Below, one piece after another: positions 1 through 8,537 of a stretch of DNA of 64,000 nucleotides. Location of the stretch: contig CAJLLL010000002.1 in NCBI GenBank assembly GCA_905207485.1, positions 1-64,000 on the forward strand, given 5' to 3'. Every line of letters begins with the position of its first letter. The first letter of the stretch is position 1. Made by a program: the position numbers and the translations under genes. The stretch is from an uncultured Phascolarctobacterium sp. (GTDB taxonomy: Bacteria > Bacillota > Negativicutes > Acidaminococcales > Acidaminococcaceae). The notes under the pieces were generated by a model. That model ran no database searches. It was not told the DNA's origin and worked only from the letters and a program-made list of their open reading frames with translations.

Positions 1-55
1 TGCCCCCCCTAACGATTTAGCAAACCGTCCTCTTCAGCCACTTGAGTACCACTCC
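1..55 (-). tRNA. tRNA-Ser(GCU), partial (3' part beyond window)
   Basis: Read on the minus strand, the 5' end GGAGTGGTACTC is followed by a D-arm and an anticodon stem-loop with loop TTTGCTAAA, giving anticodon GCU. The G-rich stretch after it would begin the variable arm, and the window ends there. A promoter lies directly upstream. The 3' half cannot be checked here. Confidence 0.82.
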
Positions 56-72
56 ATTTGACTTACTCAGTT

Positions 73-101
73 ATTATACACTATTAAATTAGTTTTTTCA
101 A
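73..101 (-). promoter_or_regulatory. Promoter of tRNA-Ser(GCU)
   Basis: On the minus strand TTGAAA is separated by exactly 17 bases from a perfect TATAAT. Transcription would start close to the tRNA 5' end. Confidence 0.75.
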
Positions 102-120
102 GTATCTGAAATAAAATAAT

Positions 121-771
121 TTATTCTTTGGCAACTTTTTTACGATATGGACGTTCATACTCTATATCGCCATTAGCCAGCGCCCATAAATAAAAACTTG
201 CTACCGAAGCATACGGACTGTAACGCTTATGATACTTTTCAACAAGCACCGCCGTTATTTTTTTATGCCCATACAGTTTTTTCAAACCGTTTTGCAAGGC
301 TCCGTCGCCGCCGCTTAAAATATTAATGCGCCCTAACGAAAAAATCAGCTGCATTTCAGCCGTCCATCTGCCAATGCCATCCAGCCTGGTAAGGTCAGCA
401 ATAATCTCTTCATCGCTCATTTGCGGATACTTTGTAAAATCAATTTCTCCGTTCAGCACTTTTTGCGCAAGTTTTTTTATATAATCGGCCTTGCGCGCAG
501 ATAAACCGCATTTTCGGAGTTCTTCATCCGGCACGCCGGTGATTGCTTTTGGTGTTACCTGCCCGCCGGTTAAAGTTAAAAAACGCTGCCACACTGCCGC
601 TTTAGCTGCACGTGAAATTTGCTGACCGGCAATAGAATTTACAAGCGATACAAAAATATTCGGATATAATTCCCGTTTGATATAACCCGCTTTAGCAATA
701 AGCTCTGCCAGACGTTTATCTTTCTTTTTTAAATAATTAAGTTCTTTTTCGCCATATTCAAAATAAACCAT
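121..771 (-). CDS. DNA-3-methyladenine glycosylase, AlkA-like (HhH-GPD superfamily)
   Basis: This 216-residue protein should excise alkylated bases in base excision repair. A helix-hairpin-helix is visible at about residues 130-142 (LDGIGRWTAEM), followed by a Gly/Asp segment (SGGDGALQNG) in which the Asp matches the usual catalytic aspartate of HhH-GPD glycosylases. It is shorter than E. coli AlkA because the N-terminal AlkA domain is absent, which is common in Firmicute homologues. The start has only a weak ribosome site (TGATGACAAT before ATG), and the gene follows the terminator of tRNA-Ser(UGA), so expression may be low or driven by read-through. The family call is secure. Substrate range is inferred. 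Confidence 0.85.
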   Translation of the reverse strand: MVYFEYGEKELNYLKKKDKRLAELIAKAGYIKRELYPNIFVSLVNSIAGQQISRAAKAAVWQRFLTLTGGQVTPKAITGVPDEELRKCGLSARKADYIKKLAQKVLNGEIDFTKYPQMSDEEIIADLTRLDGIGRWTAEMQLIFSLGRINILSGGDGALQNGLKKLYGHKKITAVLVEKYHKRYSPYASVASFYLWALANGDIEYERPYRKKVAKE

Positions 772-784
772 ATTGTCATCAATA

Positions 785-807
785 AAAAACGCGCCTTAAA
801 AGGCGCG
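785..807 (-). terminator. Terminator of tRNA-Ser(UGA)
   Basis: On the minus strand CGCGCC, a short TTTTAA loop and GGCGCG are followed by six T residues. It sits just past the tRNA 3' end and ahead of the glycosylase gene. Confidence 0.85.
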
Positions 808-819
808 GTATAATCATGG

Positions 820-904
820 CGGAGAGGGTGGGATTCGAACCCACGGAGGCTTGCACCTCGCTGGTTTTCAAGACCAGAGCCTTAAACCACTCGACCACCT
901 CTCC
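820..904 (-). tRNA. tRNA-Ser(UGA)
   Basis: The minus strand reads a complete class II tRNA. The acceptor stem GGAGAGG/CCTCTCC is closed, the discriminator is G, the anticodon loop CTTGAAA gives UGA, a long variable arm is present, and the T-arm contains GGTTCGAATCC. CCA is not encoded. It has its own promoter and terminator. Confidence 0.95.
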
Positions 905-917
905 CTGCTAATTTTTT

Positions 918-946
918 ATTATATGATAAATATCACGATACGTCAA
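918..946 (-). promoter_or_regulatory. Promoter of tRNA-Ser(UGA)
   Basis: The minus strand has TTGACG, a 17-base spacer and TATAAT, ending about 14 bases before the tRNA 5' end. The -35 lies just past the stop codon of the cyclodeaminase gene. Confidence 0.82.
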
Positions 947-948
947 TA

Positions 949-1581
949 TTATTTTAAAACTTCGTCCGTACGTGCCAGCACAAAGGCTTCTATTTCCATG
1001 GCTTTTGCTTCAAGCTGCTGCATTTTACTGCGTGCTGCTGCCACATATTCAGCATCTTTTATCAACCCAAGGTTAATTTTTACATTGTACAATGCACTGC
1101 GCAGCGCTGCCCTTGCCATAAGGGCAGATACCGTGCCATCACTGATGGCGTTTGGATTGCCGAACACAATAATACGGCGTGCCAGATGCAGCACATCCAT
1201 GGTTTTTAAGGCAATCTGCATCGGCACTTCTGCCGCCGCTATAGCGGCCTGTCCAATCGCTGCCGTGCGCATTGCTTTTTCTGCTTCTGTCGTTTTGGGC
1301 ATTTTATAGGCAGACATAAATTTGCCGAATACTGCCGCATCGTCATCTGCCAAGGCAGAAAGCTCTGCCCGAAGTTTATCTGCTTCGGCAATAATTTCTG
1401 CTGCCGCCTGTTCGTTCTCGTCACTTCGGGCCTTGCCTGCCGTTAAATTTGCCAGCATTGCTGTTAAAGATGCTGCAACCGCGCCACACAATGCCGATGC
1501 AGCGCCGCCGCCCGGCGTAGGCGCTTTGCTTGCCAGTTCATCCAAAAAATTTCCGCAGGTTGTATTAACTAAAGTTTCCAT
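949..1581 (-). CDS. fchA: Methenyltetrahydrofolate cyclohydrolase / formiminotetrahydrofolate cyclodeaminase family (FTCD_C)
   Basis: This 210-residue helical protein matches the cyclodeaminase/cyclohydrolase fold that processes formimino- or methenyl-tetrahydrofolate. The hallmark glycine-rich motif APTPGGGAASAL lies near residues 20-31, and a second conserved stretch (FGNPNAISDGTVSALMARA) is in the middle. The ATG at 1581 is chosen because AAAGGAGG lies six bases upstream. An in-frame start 21 bases further out would leave that site inside the gene. The promoter upstream has an extended -10. In amino-acid fermenters such proteins feed one-carbon units from histidine or glycine breakdown. 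No histidine-degradation genes are adjacent, so the exact reaction is uncertain. Confidence 0.85.
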   Translation of the reverse strand: METLVNTTCGNFLDELASKAPTPGGGAASALCGAVAASLTAMLANLTAGKARSDENEQAAAEIIAEADKLRAELSALADDDAAVFGKFMSAYKMPKTTEAEKAMRTAAIGQAAIAAAEVPMQIALKTMDVLHLARRIIVFGNPNAISDGTVSALMARAALRSALYNVKINLGLIKDAEYVAAARSKMQQLEAKAMEIEAFVLARTDEVLK

Positions 1582-1642
1582 AAGTGCCTCCTTTATTTGC
1601 AAACCACACTTTAAAGTTGTTTAAAACAACATAAATCATAAA

Positions 1643-1651
1643 ATTATACCA
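1643..1651 (-). promoter_or_regulatory. Extended -10 promoter element upstream of the cyclodeaminase gene
   Basis: TGGTATAAT on the minus strand is a perfect extended -10. No convincing -35 is visible. It lies about 60 bases upstream of the chosen start. Confidence 0.55.
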
Positions 1652-1704
1652 GTATTTTAATATATACATCTTGCCTTCAATAATACTCCCGGTCAATAAA
1701 AAGT

Positions 1705-2250
1705 TTATTTTTTATCTTCGCCGCGGAGTTTCATATTTTTACGTTCTTCCAGTTCCTGTATCTGCTGCATTAAACAATCAGCAAAACTTCCTTCTACCAG
1801 TGTTGTTTCTCCTGTCAGATAGTAATCAAGAATAACAATATTATTATTTTTATCAAAGCAAAATATTTCATCGCCATTGCCTGCAACAGATAAAAAGGGA
1901 ATAAAATCGTTAAAGCCTTTATCATGCAGTTCTTGTGTTTTTACGCGAATATCAAGAAAGTCCGGTATGCCGTCAGCAATTCCATATACTATAATACCAC
2001 GGCAAAATGACCAAAACGGCCCGACATCATATTGTTTGGCGCGCGGCCATATCTCTTCACGCACTTCCATATACATTCCGCCTAAAGGCGACATGGTAAA
2101 TTCTCTAAAATCGTCCGGCAATTTTATGCTGTACTTATTTTCAAAATCTTTTATGTCCTGTTCTGACGGTTCATTTCCCATGCAGGCTATAACCTGATAA
2201 GTATTTTTATCATAATTATGGAAATAATCGTAAATTTTTTCTAATGACAT
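1705..2250 (-). CDS. SMI1/KNR4 (SUKH) family protein
   Basis: This 181-residue soluble protein has the SUKH signature. An N-terminal segment (PSEQDIKDFENKYSIKLPDD, then a hydrophobic FREF) matches the usual 'E..IKLP.DY..F' pattern, and a later hydrophobic core (IVILDYY) follows. SUKH proteins are often immunity proteins against contact-dependent or polymorphic toxins, but stand-alone copies of unknown role are common. No toxin gene is adjacent, so immunity is only a possibility. A strong AAGGAGG lies eight bases before ATG. It reads the same way as its neighbours but is separated from them by gaps of about 100 bases. Confidence 0.75.
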   Translation of the reverse strand: MSLEKIYDYFHNYDKNTYQVIACMGNEPSEQDIKDFENKYSIKLPDDFREFTMSPLGGMYMEVREEIWPRAKQYDVGPFWSFCRGIIVYGIADGIPDFLDIRVKTQELHDKGFNDFIPFLSVAGNGDEIFCFDKNNNIVILDYYLTGETTLVEGSFADCLMQQIQELEERKNMKLRGEDKK

Positions 2251-2332
2251 GGCTGCACCTCCTTAATTTAATCTTTCTTCTATTCTATCATAATTAACTA
2301 AAACTTAAAATCTTCCATGAGGATATATAAAG

Positions 2333-2357
2333 AAAAAAAGCAGGGCTCAAGCCCTGC
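2333..2357 (-). terminator. Terminator closing the lpxB-to-YqgF-like operon
   Basis: On the minus strand GCAGGGCTT/GAGCCCTGC forms a tight hairpin followed by seven T residues. It is the first terminator seen after lpxB in about 14 kb. Confidence 0.9.
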
Positions 2358-2778
2358 CTTTATTTTGATTTAAATATCTTTTTACGAGCACAGCCGCTGC
2401 ATAACCGTCCAAAGGTTCCGGAGGAACCCGTAACCCTTCGGGCAGCAGCGCACGCCAGCCACGCGGTTTATTAAGCTGCCAGTAAAGCGTACGTGCTTCT
2501 TCCGTGCTGTGCTTTTCGTCAATTTCTATTACCGGCACAGCAGTAAAAATCTGGTTGAGAACTTTATGTACCGGCTGCGTGTTAGTGCCGTTGCCTATAA
2601 TAACAGCTTTAAGTTCAGCGCCGCTTTCCGCATAAAGTTTAGTTAAAACATCTGCCAGTATTTTTGTTTCCACCCATTCGGCACTTATAACTTCACCATC
2701 CGGCTTTACTTTTGCAACTCCGGTTTTAAAGCTGCCGGGATCTATGCCAAGCAACAACTCATTCTTTTGCATCTTCAA
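2347..2778 (-). CDS. RNase H-fold protein, YqgF/RuvX-like resolvase homologue
   Basis: The 143-residue product starts with the nuclease-type motif LLLGIDPGSFKTGVA, where the first Asp is the expected metal ligand, followed by a short strand and a second acidic segment (VIEIDEKHSTEEAR). This is the fold of YqgF/RuvX, the pre-16S rRNA nuclease and Holliday-junction resolvase-like family. It overlaps the end of the DUF3084 gene by 20 bases, and a terminator overlaps its 3' end. It may be a Negativicutes paralogue rather than the essential YqgF itself, and the catalytic role is inferred. Confidence 0.7.
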   Translation of the reverse strand: MKMQKNELLLGIDPGSFKTGVAKVKPDGEVISAEWVETKILADVLTKLYAESGAELKAVIIGNGTNTQPVHKVLNQIFTAVPVIEIDEKHSTEEARTLYWQLNKPRGWRALLPEGLRVPPEPLDGYAAAVLVKRYLNQNKGRA

Positions 2779-3889
2779 CCTCTAAACGCAAAAGCACCGG
2801 CCCGGAGGTATAAATATCGCCGCGGGCATAAGCTTTAAGCACAACTTTGCCGCCCAACTCCGCCATTTTTTCACCGGTCTGCACCATCGTGCCGGCATCA
2901 AGATTGCCTACTTTACCGGTCAGCGGATCAGGCATAACGCCTGCACGCACCGCAGTATGGTTAACTTCGTTCAGGAAAGTTAAAATTTCACGGTCCAGGC
3001 CGTATTTTATGCCGGTAACGTCAATAACCTTGCTGTAAATCATTTCATTATCCTTATACACACATTCGTTATGTACAAGTTCAATAGTACAAACGGCCGG
3101 CTCGCCTGCAATGATATTGGCAACTGCTCGCAGCCTTACAAACACATTGCCGTCAGCAGCCTGAATTTCCTTCATGGCAGCCTGTGCCAATTCATTAGGC
3201 AGCCACAATACGCCAACGGGTTCTTCACTGCGGATGCCCATACGCTGCATAGCCGCTTCATTAGCGGCATTCAGGAACATTTCCATCTGTTTGGCGTTTT
3301 CTTCGTTGTTCAGTTTGCTGCTTAATACACCTGCATAAATTACTTCACCGCTGCGGTAAACCACATCGCCCTCACGCATTGCAACAATACCGCGGCGCAG
3401 GCGTTCGGTAGTTTCTTCAAGAGAACTTACTTCTTTTTCCAATGTAGCTTTGGATTCCGTCAGCGAATTTACTTCCATGCGGGCACGGCCCAACTCTTCA
3501 CGGCTGGTACTTACCTCATTGGCAAGCTGTGCTTTTTCAGCGTCAAGTTCCTTAATTTCCCTGTTGCTGTCTGCCAAATCGGCACGTACCTTTTCTACTT
3601 CCAGTGAAGCCGCAGCCTTTTCTTTATTCAAGCTGCGCAATTCATCCTGCAATTTTTCCATGCCAAACATGGCTGTCCTTGCACTGTCTGAAGAAATTGC
3701 CATTACAATAATCGTCGTTGCTGCAATTAACACGCCCGTTATTACCGTCATCAGCACAGAGGTATAGTACGGCCTCAAGCCAAAGACAGACAGTTTTTTC
3801 TTGCCAATTTTACTGCCCAGCTTGTCGCCGATAAAAGCAATAAGCCCGCCGACAATCGCCAGTATAATAATCAGGCGTAACCCAAACAT
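2759..3889 (-). CDS. DUF3084 domain membrane protein
   Basis: This 376-residue protein has two N-terminal membrane helices (about residues 4-22 and 45-66) flanking a short basic loop. A long coiled coil follows (about residues 75-170, rich in Glu, Lys, Leu and Ala heptads), then a mixed alpha/beta C-terminal domain. This arrangement matches DUF3084, known from cyanobacteria and diderm Firmicutes, whose function is not established. Its place at the end of the LPS-export operon suggests an envelope role. The coiled coil could span periplasm or cytoplasm, and topology is not decided by the sequence alone. Confidence 0.75.
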   Translation of the reverse strand: MFGLRLIIILAIVGGLIAFIGDKLGSKIGKKKLSVFGLRPYYTSVLMTVITGVLIAATTIIVMAISSDSARTAMFGMEKLQDELRSLNKEKAAASLEVEKVRADLADSNREIKELDAEKAQLANEVSTSREELGRARMEVNSLTESKATLEKEVSSLEETTERLRRGIVAMREGDVVYRSGEVIYAGVLSSKLNNEENAKQMEMFLNAANEAAMQRMGIRSEEPVGVLWLPNELAQAAMKEIQAADGNVFVRLRAVANIIAGEPAVCTIELVHNECVYKDNEMIYSKVIDVTGIKYGLDREILTFLNEVNHTAVRAGVMPDPLTGKVGNLDAGTMVQTGEKMAELGGKVVLKAYARGDIYTSGPVLLRLEVEDAKE

Positions 3890-3907
3890 AAACTCACCTC
3901 AATAGTT

Positions 3908-4999
3908 TTACGCATTTTTCTGGCGTAAAAGATAAACGCCTACAAGCAAACAGATAATATTAGGAAGCGCGCAGGCAAGGAACGGATTCATTGCACCGCC
4001 TTTGCCAAGGCCTGTTGTAAACGTCATAATTGCATAGTAAATAAAGATAACAATAATGCTTAAGCCCAAACCAATGGAAGAACTTGTGCGCTGTTTCTGC
4101 GTGCCGAGCGGCGCGCCAATCATTGCAAAGAAGAAACTTGCCATAGGAATGAAAATACGCATATAAATTTCGCACCAGTGGCGTGAAGTAGGCTGGTCCT
4201 GCATTTCCAGCATATGAATGTATTCGCGCAGTTCACGGATGGTCATTTCCTCAGGTTCTTTTTGCTCCCAGGAAATCTGTTCCGGCGCAATATCAAGCGG
4301 AATTATCTGCTCATCAAATTTAGCTGTGCTTTGCAGCCCTTCTTCATCATGCACCGAGTATACAGTACCATCAATCAGGCGCCATGAACCGTTTTCCCAT
4401 CGCCCTTCTTTAGCGGTCTGAATGCGTGCCAATTTATGGTTGTCAAATTCTTCTATGGTAATATCCATCATCCTGCCGGATTCTTCTTCAAAACGGCGGG
4501 CATAGGTTAAACGCTGGGTATCGCCGCTCATTGTTTTAATGATGACGTTATCCTGCGTTTTAGGCTTGGTGTTCTTTTTAATCTGGTATTCCAAAACGCG
4601 CGTGTACTGCACTTTAGATGCCGGAACTACCTTTTCTGCCCACACAACGGAGAACATGCTGACGATAAACGCCACAATAAGCACCGGCGCAACAATGCGG
4701 TAATAGCTAATGCCGCCGGATTTCATAGCAATAATTTCGCTGCTGCCGGACAGTTTGCCGAACGCCATTAACGATGCCAGAAGCATTGACATAGGGAAGG
4801 TATAGTTAATAACTTCCGGCAGGCTGTAAAAGAACAGCCATGCAACGCTGTCCCACGATGCGCCGTATTTGGTCATATACTGGGTAATGCGGTACAGCAT
4901 GGAGCTGGCAATAAAAATGCTTGAGAAGGAGGCAATGCCGAAGATAAACGGATACAACAATTCACTTAACACATAACGGTCTAATAAACGTAAACGCAA
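3908..4999 (-). CDS. LPS export ABC transporter permease, LptF/LptG (YjgP/YjgQ) family
   Basis: This 363-residue inner-membrane permease extracts LPS from the inner membrane with the LptB ATPase. The N-terminal LLDRYVLSELLYPF is typical of the family. Transmembrane segments cluster at about residues 15-120 and 275-360, separated by a periplasmic beta-jellyroll domain. The start is TTG at 4999, six bases after GGGGGA. A nearby ATG is out of frame. It follows lptB by 12 bases. Only one such permease is in the window, whereas E. coli uses an LptF-LptG heterodimer. A second gene elsewhere or a homodimer are both possible. Confidence 0.88.
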   Translation of the reverse strand: MRLRLLDRYVLSELLYPFIFGIASFSSIFIASSMLYRITQYMTKYGASWDSVAWLFFYSLPEVINYTFPMSMLLASLMAFGKLSGSSEIIAMKSGGISYYRIVAPVLIVAFIVSMFSVVWAEKVVPASKVQYTRVLEYQIKKNTKPKTQDNVIIKTMSGDTQRLTYARRFEEESGRMMDITIEEFDNHKLARIQTAKEGRWENGSWRLIDGTVYSVHDEEGLQSTAKFDEQIIPLDIAPEQISWEQKEPEEMTIRELREYIHMLEMQDQPTSRHWCEIYMRIFIPMASFFFAMIGAPLGTQKQRTSSSIGLGLSIIVIFIYYAIMTFTTGLGKGGAMNPFLACALPNIICLLVGVYLLRQKNA

Positions 5000-5011
5000 T
5001 CTTCATCCCCC

Positions 5012-5731
5012 CTACATACTGAAATTTTCGCCCAGATAGTATTTACGCGCTACCGGGTCGTTAGCTATGGTTTCACTGTCGCCATGCAGCAATATCTCTC
5101 CGTTGGCGAGGATATATGCCTTATCGACGATGCTTAAAGTTTCTCGCACATTATGGTCGGTAATTAAAATGCCGATGCCGCGCTGCGCAAGATGGGCAAT
5201 CATATTCTGAATATCAGCAACGGCAATCGGGTCAATGCCCGCAAAAGGTTCGTCCAAAAGGATAAATGCCGGGTCTGTTGCCAGTGCGCGGGCAATTTCC
5301 ACACGGCGGCGTTCACCGCCGGAAAGTTCCGTGCCTTTATTCTTACGGATATGGTCAATGTGGAATTCTTCCACCAATGCATTCATTTTTTCATAACGTT
5401 GTTTTTCCGGTACATTGTTAGCTTCCAGAATTGCCAAAATATTTTCTTCCACCGTCATTTTGCGGAAAATGGAAGCCTCCTGCGGCAGATAGCCAATGCC
5501 GGCGCGCGCTCGCATATACATCGGCAAACCGCTGATATCCTGGCCGTCCAGCGTTACCGTACCGCTGTCAGGCTTAATAATGCCGACAATCATATAGAAC
5601 GTTGTTGTTTTCCCGGCGCCGTTAGGGCCAAGCAAACCTACAATGCTGCCCTGCTCTACACGGATGCTGACATTATTTACAACGCGCCTGTCGGAATATT
5701 CTTTTACAAGATTAGCTGTTTCAATTACCAC
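5012..5731 (-). CDS. lptB: LPS export ABC transporter ATP-binding protein LptB
   Basis: This 239-residue cytoplasmic ATPase has Walker A GPNGAGKTT (near residue 36), signature LSGGERRR (near residue 139), Walker B FILLDEPFAG, and the switch His in ITDHNVRET. These are the family hallmarks of LptB. The start is GTG at 5731, preceded by GGAGG, and it overlaps the lptA stop codon (ATAGTG). It powers LPS transfer from the inner membrane through LptC and LptA to the outer membrane. Operon neighbours lptA, lptC and the permease confirm the role. Confidence 0.95.
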   Translation of the reverse strand: MVIETANLVKEYSDRRVVNNVSIRVEQGSIVGLLGPNGAGKTTTFYMIVGIIKPDSGTVTLDGQDISGLPMYMRARAGIGYLPQEASIFRKMTVEENILAILEANNVPEKQRYEKMNALVEEFHIDHIRKNKGTELSGGERRRVEIARALATDPAFILLDEPFAGIDPIAVADIQNMIAHLAQRGIGILITDHNVRETLSIVDKAYILANGEILLHGDSETIANDPVARKYYLGENFSM

Positions 5732-6549
5732 TATGCTGCCTCCACCTGTCCAGCGCCTTCTGCCGGAGTAGCCGCTTCGGTTTCTTCACCTGCCGCCTGT
5801 TCAGCCGGTGCAGGTTCATCTTTAGGAACATAAACTATTTTAATATTGCCAAACGCTTCAGCACGCTGGCCTTTGGCTGCATTGCCGGCGTTATTCATAA
5901 TCAGCCTGTTGCCAGATACGGTATTGCCGTCCTGAGTTGCAGTGGCATTTCCGATAAGTTCAACGGTGCCATCATTGTTAGTATCGTAAACCGCTTTATC
6001 GGCACTTGCCGTTAAATTACGCGGCGGGCTGACAATATCAACATTACCGGTCGCTTCTGCCACGCCGGTTTTGCCGTTATAGGTAATTTGCGCTGCCGTT
6101 AAAACACTGCCGTCGGTAGAACTGAGCTGCCCCCAGGAACCTATGGTTTCAGCGTATTCAGCATCGCTGTGATAATCAATCTGCTCGGCAGTTAAAGTTT
6201 TATCTTCTTTAGTAACGCTTGCTTCACCAACTGCGGAAACATAATCTTCGTTGTGCATTACAAAAGTTGCGCAGGTAATATGCGCATCGTCCTTATCGGC
6301 TACAACGCCGCCGGTAAGTTTGCCGCTCATTGTTTTGCTGTTAAATTCTGCTGCCGCTGCCGTTGCCTTGCCGCCGTCATGCAGGATTACCACGTTTCCT
6401 TTGGCGGTGCCGTTGCCACTGGTCATATCATATTCAATTTCATCCGCTTTTACGTTAAAGCCGTTTCCGGCAGCATAAGCCGGAACATGCACCTGCGCGC
6501 CCATAAACATTAAAGCCGCTGCCAGCGCTATTGCCGCTTTTATTTTCAT
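5731..6549 (-). CDS. lptA: LptA-like periplasmic LPS-transport protein (OstA domain)
   Basis: This 272-residue protein has a cleavable signal peptide (about residues 1-26) followed by beta-strand repeats typical of the LptA/OstA jellyroll, including FNVKADEIEYDMTSGNGTAK and later VVILHDGGKATAAAA. The usual LptA is about 160-185 residues. The extra length here is a second OstA-like stretch plus a C-terminal low-complexity tail rich in Glu, Ala and Pro. It should form the periplasmic bridge for LPS between LptC and the outer-membrane LptD. No lptD lies in the window. It sits two bases after lptC. Confidence 0.85.
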   Translation of the reverse strand: MKIKAAIALAAALMFMGAQVHVPAYAAGNGFNVKADEIEYDMTSGNGTAKGNVVILHDGGKATAAAAEFNSKTMSGKLTGGVVADKDDAHITCATFVMHNEDYVSAVGEASVTKEDKTLTAEQIDYHSDAEYAETIGSWGQLSSTDGSVLTAAQITYNGKTGVAEATGNVDIVSPPRNLTASADKAVYDTNNDGTVELIGNATATQDGNTVSGNRLIMNNAGNAAKGQRAEAFGNIKIVYVPKDEPAPAEQAAGEETEAATPAEGAGQVEAA

Positions 6550-6551
6550 AA

Positions 6552-7097
6552 TTACAGTTCCCCTTTCTGTACTTCGGCGTGGCCGCTTAATTTAAAATGG
6601 TCAAATTTGCTGCTGGTTACAATTTTATCTGCCAGCGCAGTATGTTCATCTTTTACAACCTTAACTTTGCCCGATGCAGTAATAACATCGTCTTTCTGAT
6701 TCCACGCAATTTCTTCGGCATTTATCTCTCCTCCGGTAGAAAGCGTAGCCTTAACACCGCGGTCAAGCGCAAAGTTTTTATCATCGTTATTAATTTTGCC
6801 GCCGCCTGCCACAACGTCAATTACAGAACCATCCTCACGGAAGATTTTGCCCTTAACGCCTTTCAGCACTGCTTCGCCGCTGCCGGAAATGCTTTCCAGT
6901 TCTTCAACGGAAAACTCCCACAGCTTTCTGCCGTCCTGTTCGCGGCTGACGGTTGTATTTTTTACAACTGCGCTTACAACATTAGCAGCCACATTTTCCG
7001 GGTTCTTCGGCGCCTCGCCGCCAAACATCAGCCAGGCGATAATGGCGGCAGCTACTGCAATGCCGCCGGCAATCAGTAAAAATCCTTTATTTTTCAC
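6552..7097 (-). CDS. lptC: LPS export system protein LptC
   Basis: This 181-residue bitopic protein has one N-terminal membrane helix (about residues 5-25) and a periplasmic beta-rich domain of the LptC/YrbK type. It should accept LPS from the LptB-permease complex and pass it to LptA. It overlaps the upstream acyltransferase by 11 bases and precedes lptA by two bases. Sequence similarity is weaker than for lptB, so the call leans on architecture and position. Confidence 0.85.
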   Translation of the reverse strand: MKNKGFLLIAGGIAVAAAIIAWLMFGGEAPKNPENVAANVVSAVVKNTTVSREQDGRKLWEFSVEELESISGSGEAVLKGVKGKIFREDGSVIDVVAGGGKINNDDKNFALDRGVKATLSTGGEINAEEIAWNQKDDVITASGKVKVVKDEHTALADKIVTSSKFDHFKLSGHAEVQKGEL

Positions 7098-7992
7098 CCT
7101 GCTTTAGCTCCTTTTCTTCCGGCGGCGTATAAGGGGTATTCCAGCGGTGCTGGAACCACAGCCAGTTATCCGGGTATTCTTTGATAACTTCTTCGACAAT
7201 CTGCGTCATTTTTAAAGTTACCCTATAATCATCGGCTTTGCGGTCGCCGGTATTTTCATAGTAAATGGGGTCTTTAACAATAGCCTGATGCCCATAATTG
7301 CCTTCTTTGCGCACAATAAATATCGGCACAATCGGCGCATCGAACTTACGTGAAAAATACGCAGGTCCTGTCGGCGTTGATGCCATTTTGCCAAGAAACG
7401 GAACGAAAATGCCGTCATACCCGCCATCCTGGTCGGCAATAAGCCCAAGCATGCGTTTTTTCTTCATCGCGCGGGCACATCCCAAAATTTCACTCGTGCC
7501 TCTTGAAAAAATCTCCTGCCCCACACCGGTACGCAGTTCGTTCATAAAGTCGCTGTAAATATGGTTCGGCTGCGGTTTTTCCACAGCGCTGAGCGGAAAA
7601 CCGTTCAGTGCCAGTGCTGCGCCAAGCCATTCCCAGTTATCCATATGGCAGGCAAGCATTACAACGCCCTTGCCTTCGCCAAGTGCTTCCCACAGCACTT
7701 CCGGGCGGTCAAAAGTTACCAGCCCGCGGATGTTGTTTTTATTTAAAGCCGGCATATACATAATTTCCATAAAAGTTGCGCCCAGTTTTACAAACAGGCT
7801 GTGAATGGTTTTTCTTGCCTGTTCATCAGTGTAACCAAGGCGTTCCTTAATGGTTTCTTCCGCCCTGATGCGCTGCTTTTTGGCAATAATGTAATACAGC
7901 CTGCCAAGCCCCAAACCAATTTTTACAACCAGTTTATAGGGCAGGTGGCTGATTATCCAGCTCATGCTTTTTAACAAATAATAAAGCCACAT
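7087..7992 (-). CDS. LpxL/LpxM-type lipid A acyltransferase (lysophospholipid acyltransferase family)
   Basis: This 301-residue inner-membrane protein carries the HX4E catalytic motif in CHMDNWEWLG (near residue 115), followed by substrate-side motifs (FSRGTSEILGCARAMKK, IADQDGG, FVPFLGKMASTPTGPA). These are typical of the enzymes that add secondary acyl chains to KDO2-lipid IVA. It overlaps kdsC by one base and lptC by 11. A second family member lies at 19768-20658, so the two probably divide the LpxL and LpxM roles. Acyl-chain specificity cannot be read from sequence. Confidence 0.88.
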   Translation of the reverse strand: MWLYYLLKSMSWIISHLPYKLVVKIGLGLGRLYYIIAKKQRIRAEETIKERLGYTDEQARKTIHSLFVKLGATFMEIMYMPALNKNNIRGLVTFDRPEVLWEALGEGKGVVMLACHMDNWEWLGAALALNGFPLSAVEKPQPNHIYSDFMNELRTGVGQEIFSRGTSEILGCARAMKKKRMLGLIADQDGGYDGIFVPFLGKMASTPTGPAYFSRKFDAPIVPIFIVRKEGNYGHQAIVKDPIYYENTGDRKADDYRVTLKMTQIVEEVIKEYPDNWLWFQHRWNTPYTPPEEKELKQGEK

Positions 7993-8537
7993 TATTGTGA
8001 GTCTCCCTGTCCCTGCTTCAAATAAGCATCTACAATTTCATTCCATTTGCCCTGCGCTTTTAAAATAAGCTCCGCTGCTTCGCGCACTGCTCCGCGCCCG
8101 CCGTTTTTGCTGCTTATAAAGCTGCTTGATGCAAGCACTTCCGGAGCAGCATCTGCCGGTGCGCAGGCAAGCCCGGCAAATGTAAGTGCAGGCAAATCGT
8201 TTAAATCATCGCCCATGTAGGCAATTTCTTCGCGCAAAAGCCCGCCTGCCTGTGCAAGTTCTGCCAGTATTTTACGTTTATCTTTTATGCCTTCGTAAAG
8301 TTCTGTAATGCCAAGTTCTTCCGCCCGGCGGTGAATAATGGCGCTTTTGCGGCCGGTTATAATTGCCACGCGCACGCCGCTGCGCAGAAGGCAGCTTAAG
8401 CCTAGCCCGTCGCGGGCGTTAAAGGCTTTAAACAATTCGCCTTCCGCACCGATATTCAAACTTCCGTCCGTAAGCACGCCATCTACATCCAGCGCCAGCA
8501 GTTTAACCTTAGCGGCATTTTTTATATCACTCATCAT
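7992..8537 (-). CDS. kdsC: 3-deoxy-D-manno-octulosonate 8-phosphate phosphatase KdsC
   Basis: This 181-residue HAD phosphatase dephosphorylates KDO-8-phosphate. Motif I (LLALDVDGVLTDG) has the Asp nucleophile near residue 16, motif II is IITGRKS, and the late acidic motif is YMGDDLNDLPAL. It is C-type HAD without a cap domain and usually tetrameric. It overlaps kdsD by one base (TGA/ATG) and lies in the KDO block. Confidence 0.95.
   Translation of the reverse strand: MMSDIKNAAKVKLLALDVDGVLTDGSLNIGAEGELFKAFNARDGLGLSCLLRSGVRVAIITGRKSAIIHRRAEELGITELYEGIKDKRKILAELAQAGGLLREEIAYMGDDLNDLPALTFAGLACAPADAAPEVLASSSFISSKNGGRGAVREAAELILKAQGKWNEIVDAYLKQGQGDSQ

Noticed and set aside
851..1309. A plus-strand frame starting in the tRNA-Ser(UGA) gene
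   Set aside because: It begins within a complete tRNA and overlaps the cyclodeaminase gene antisense.
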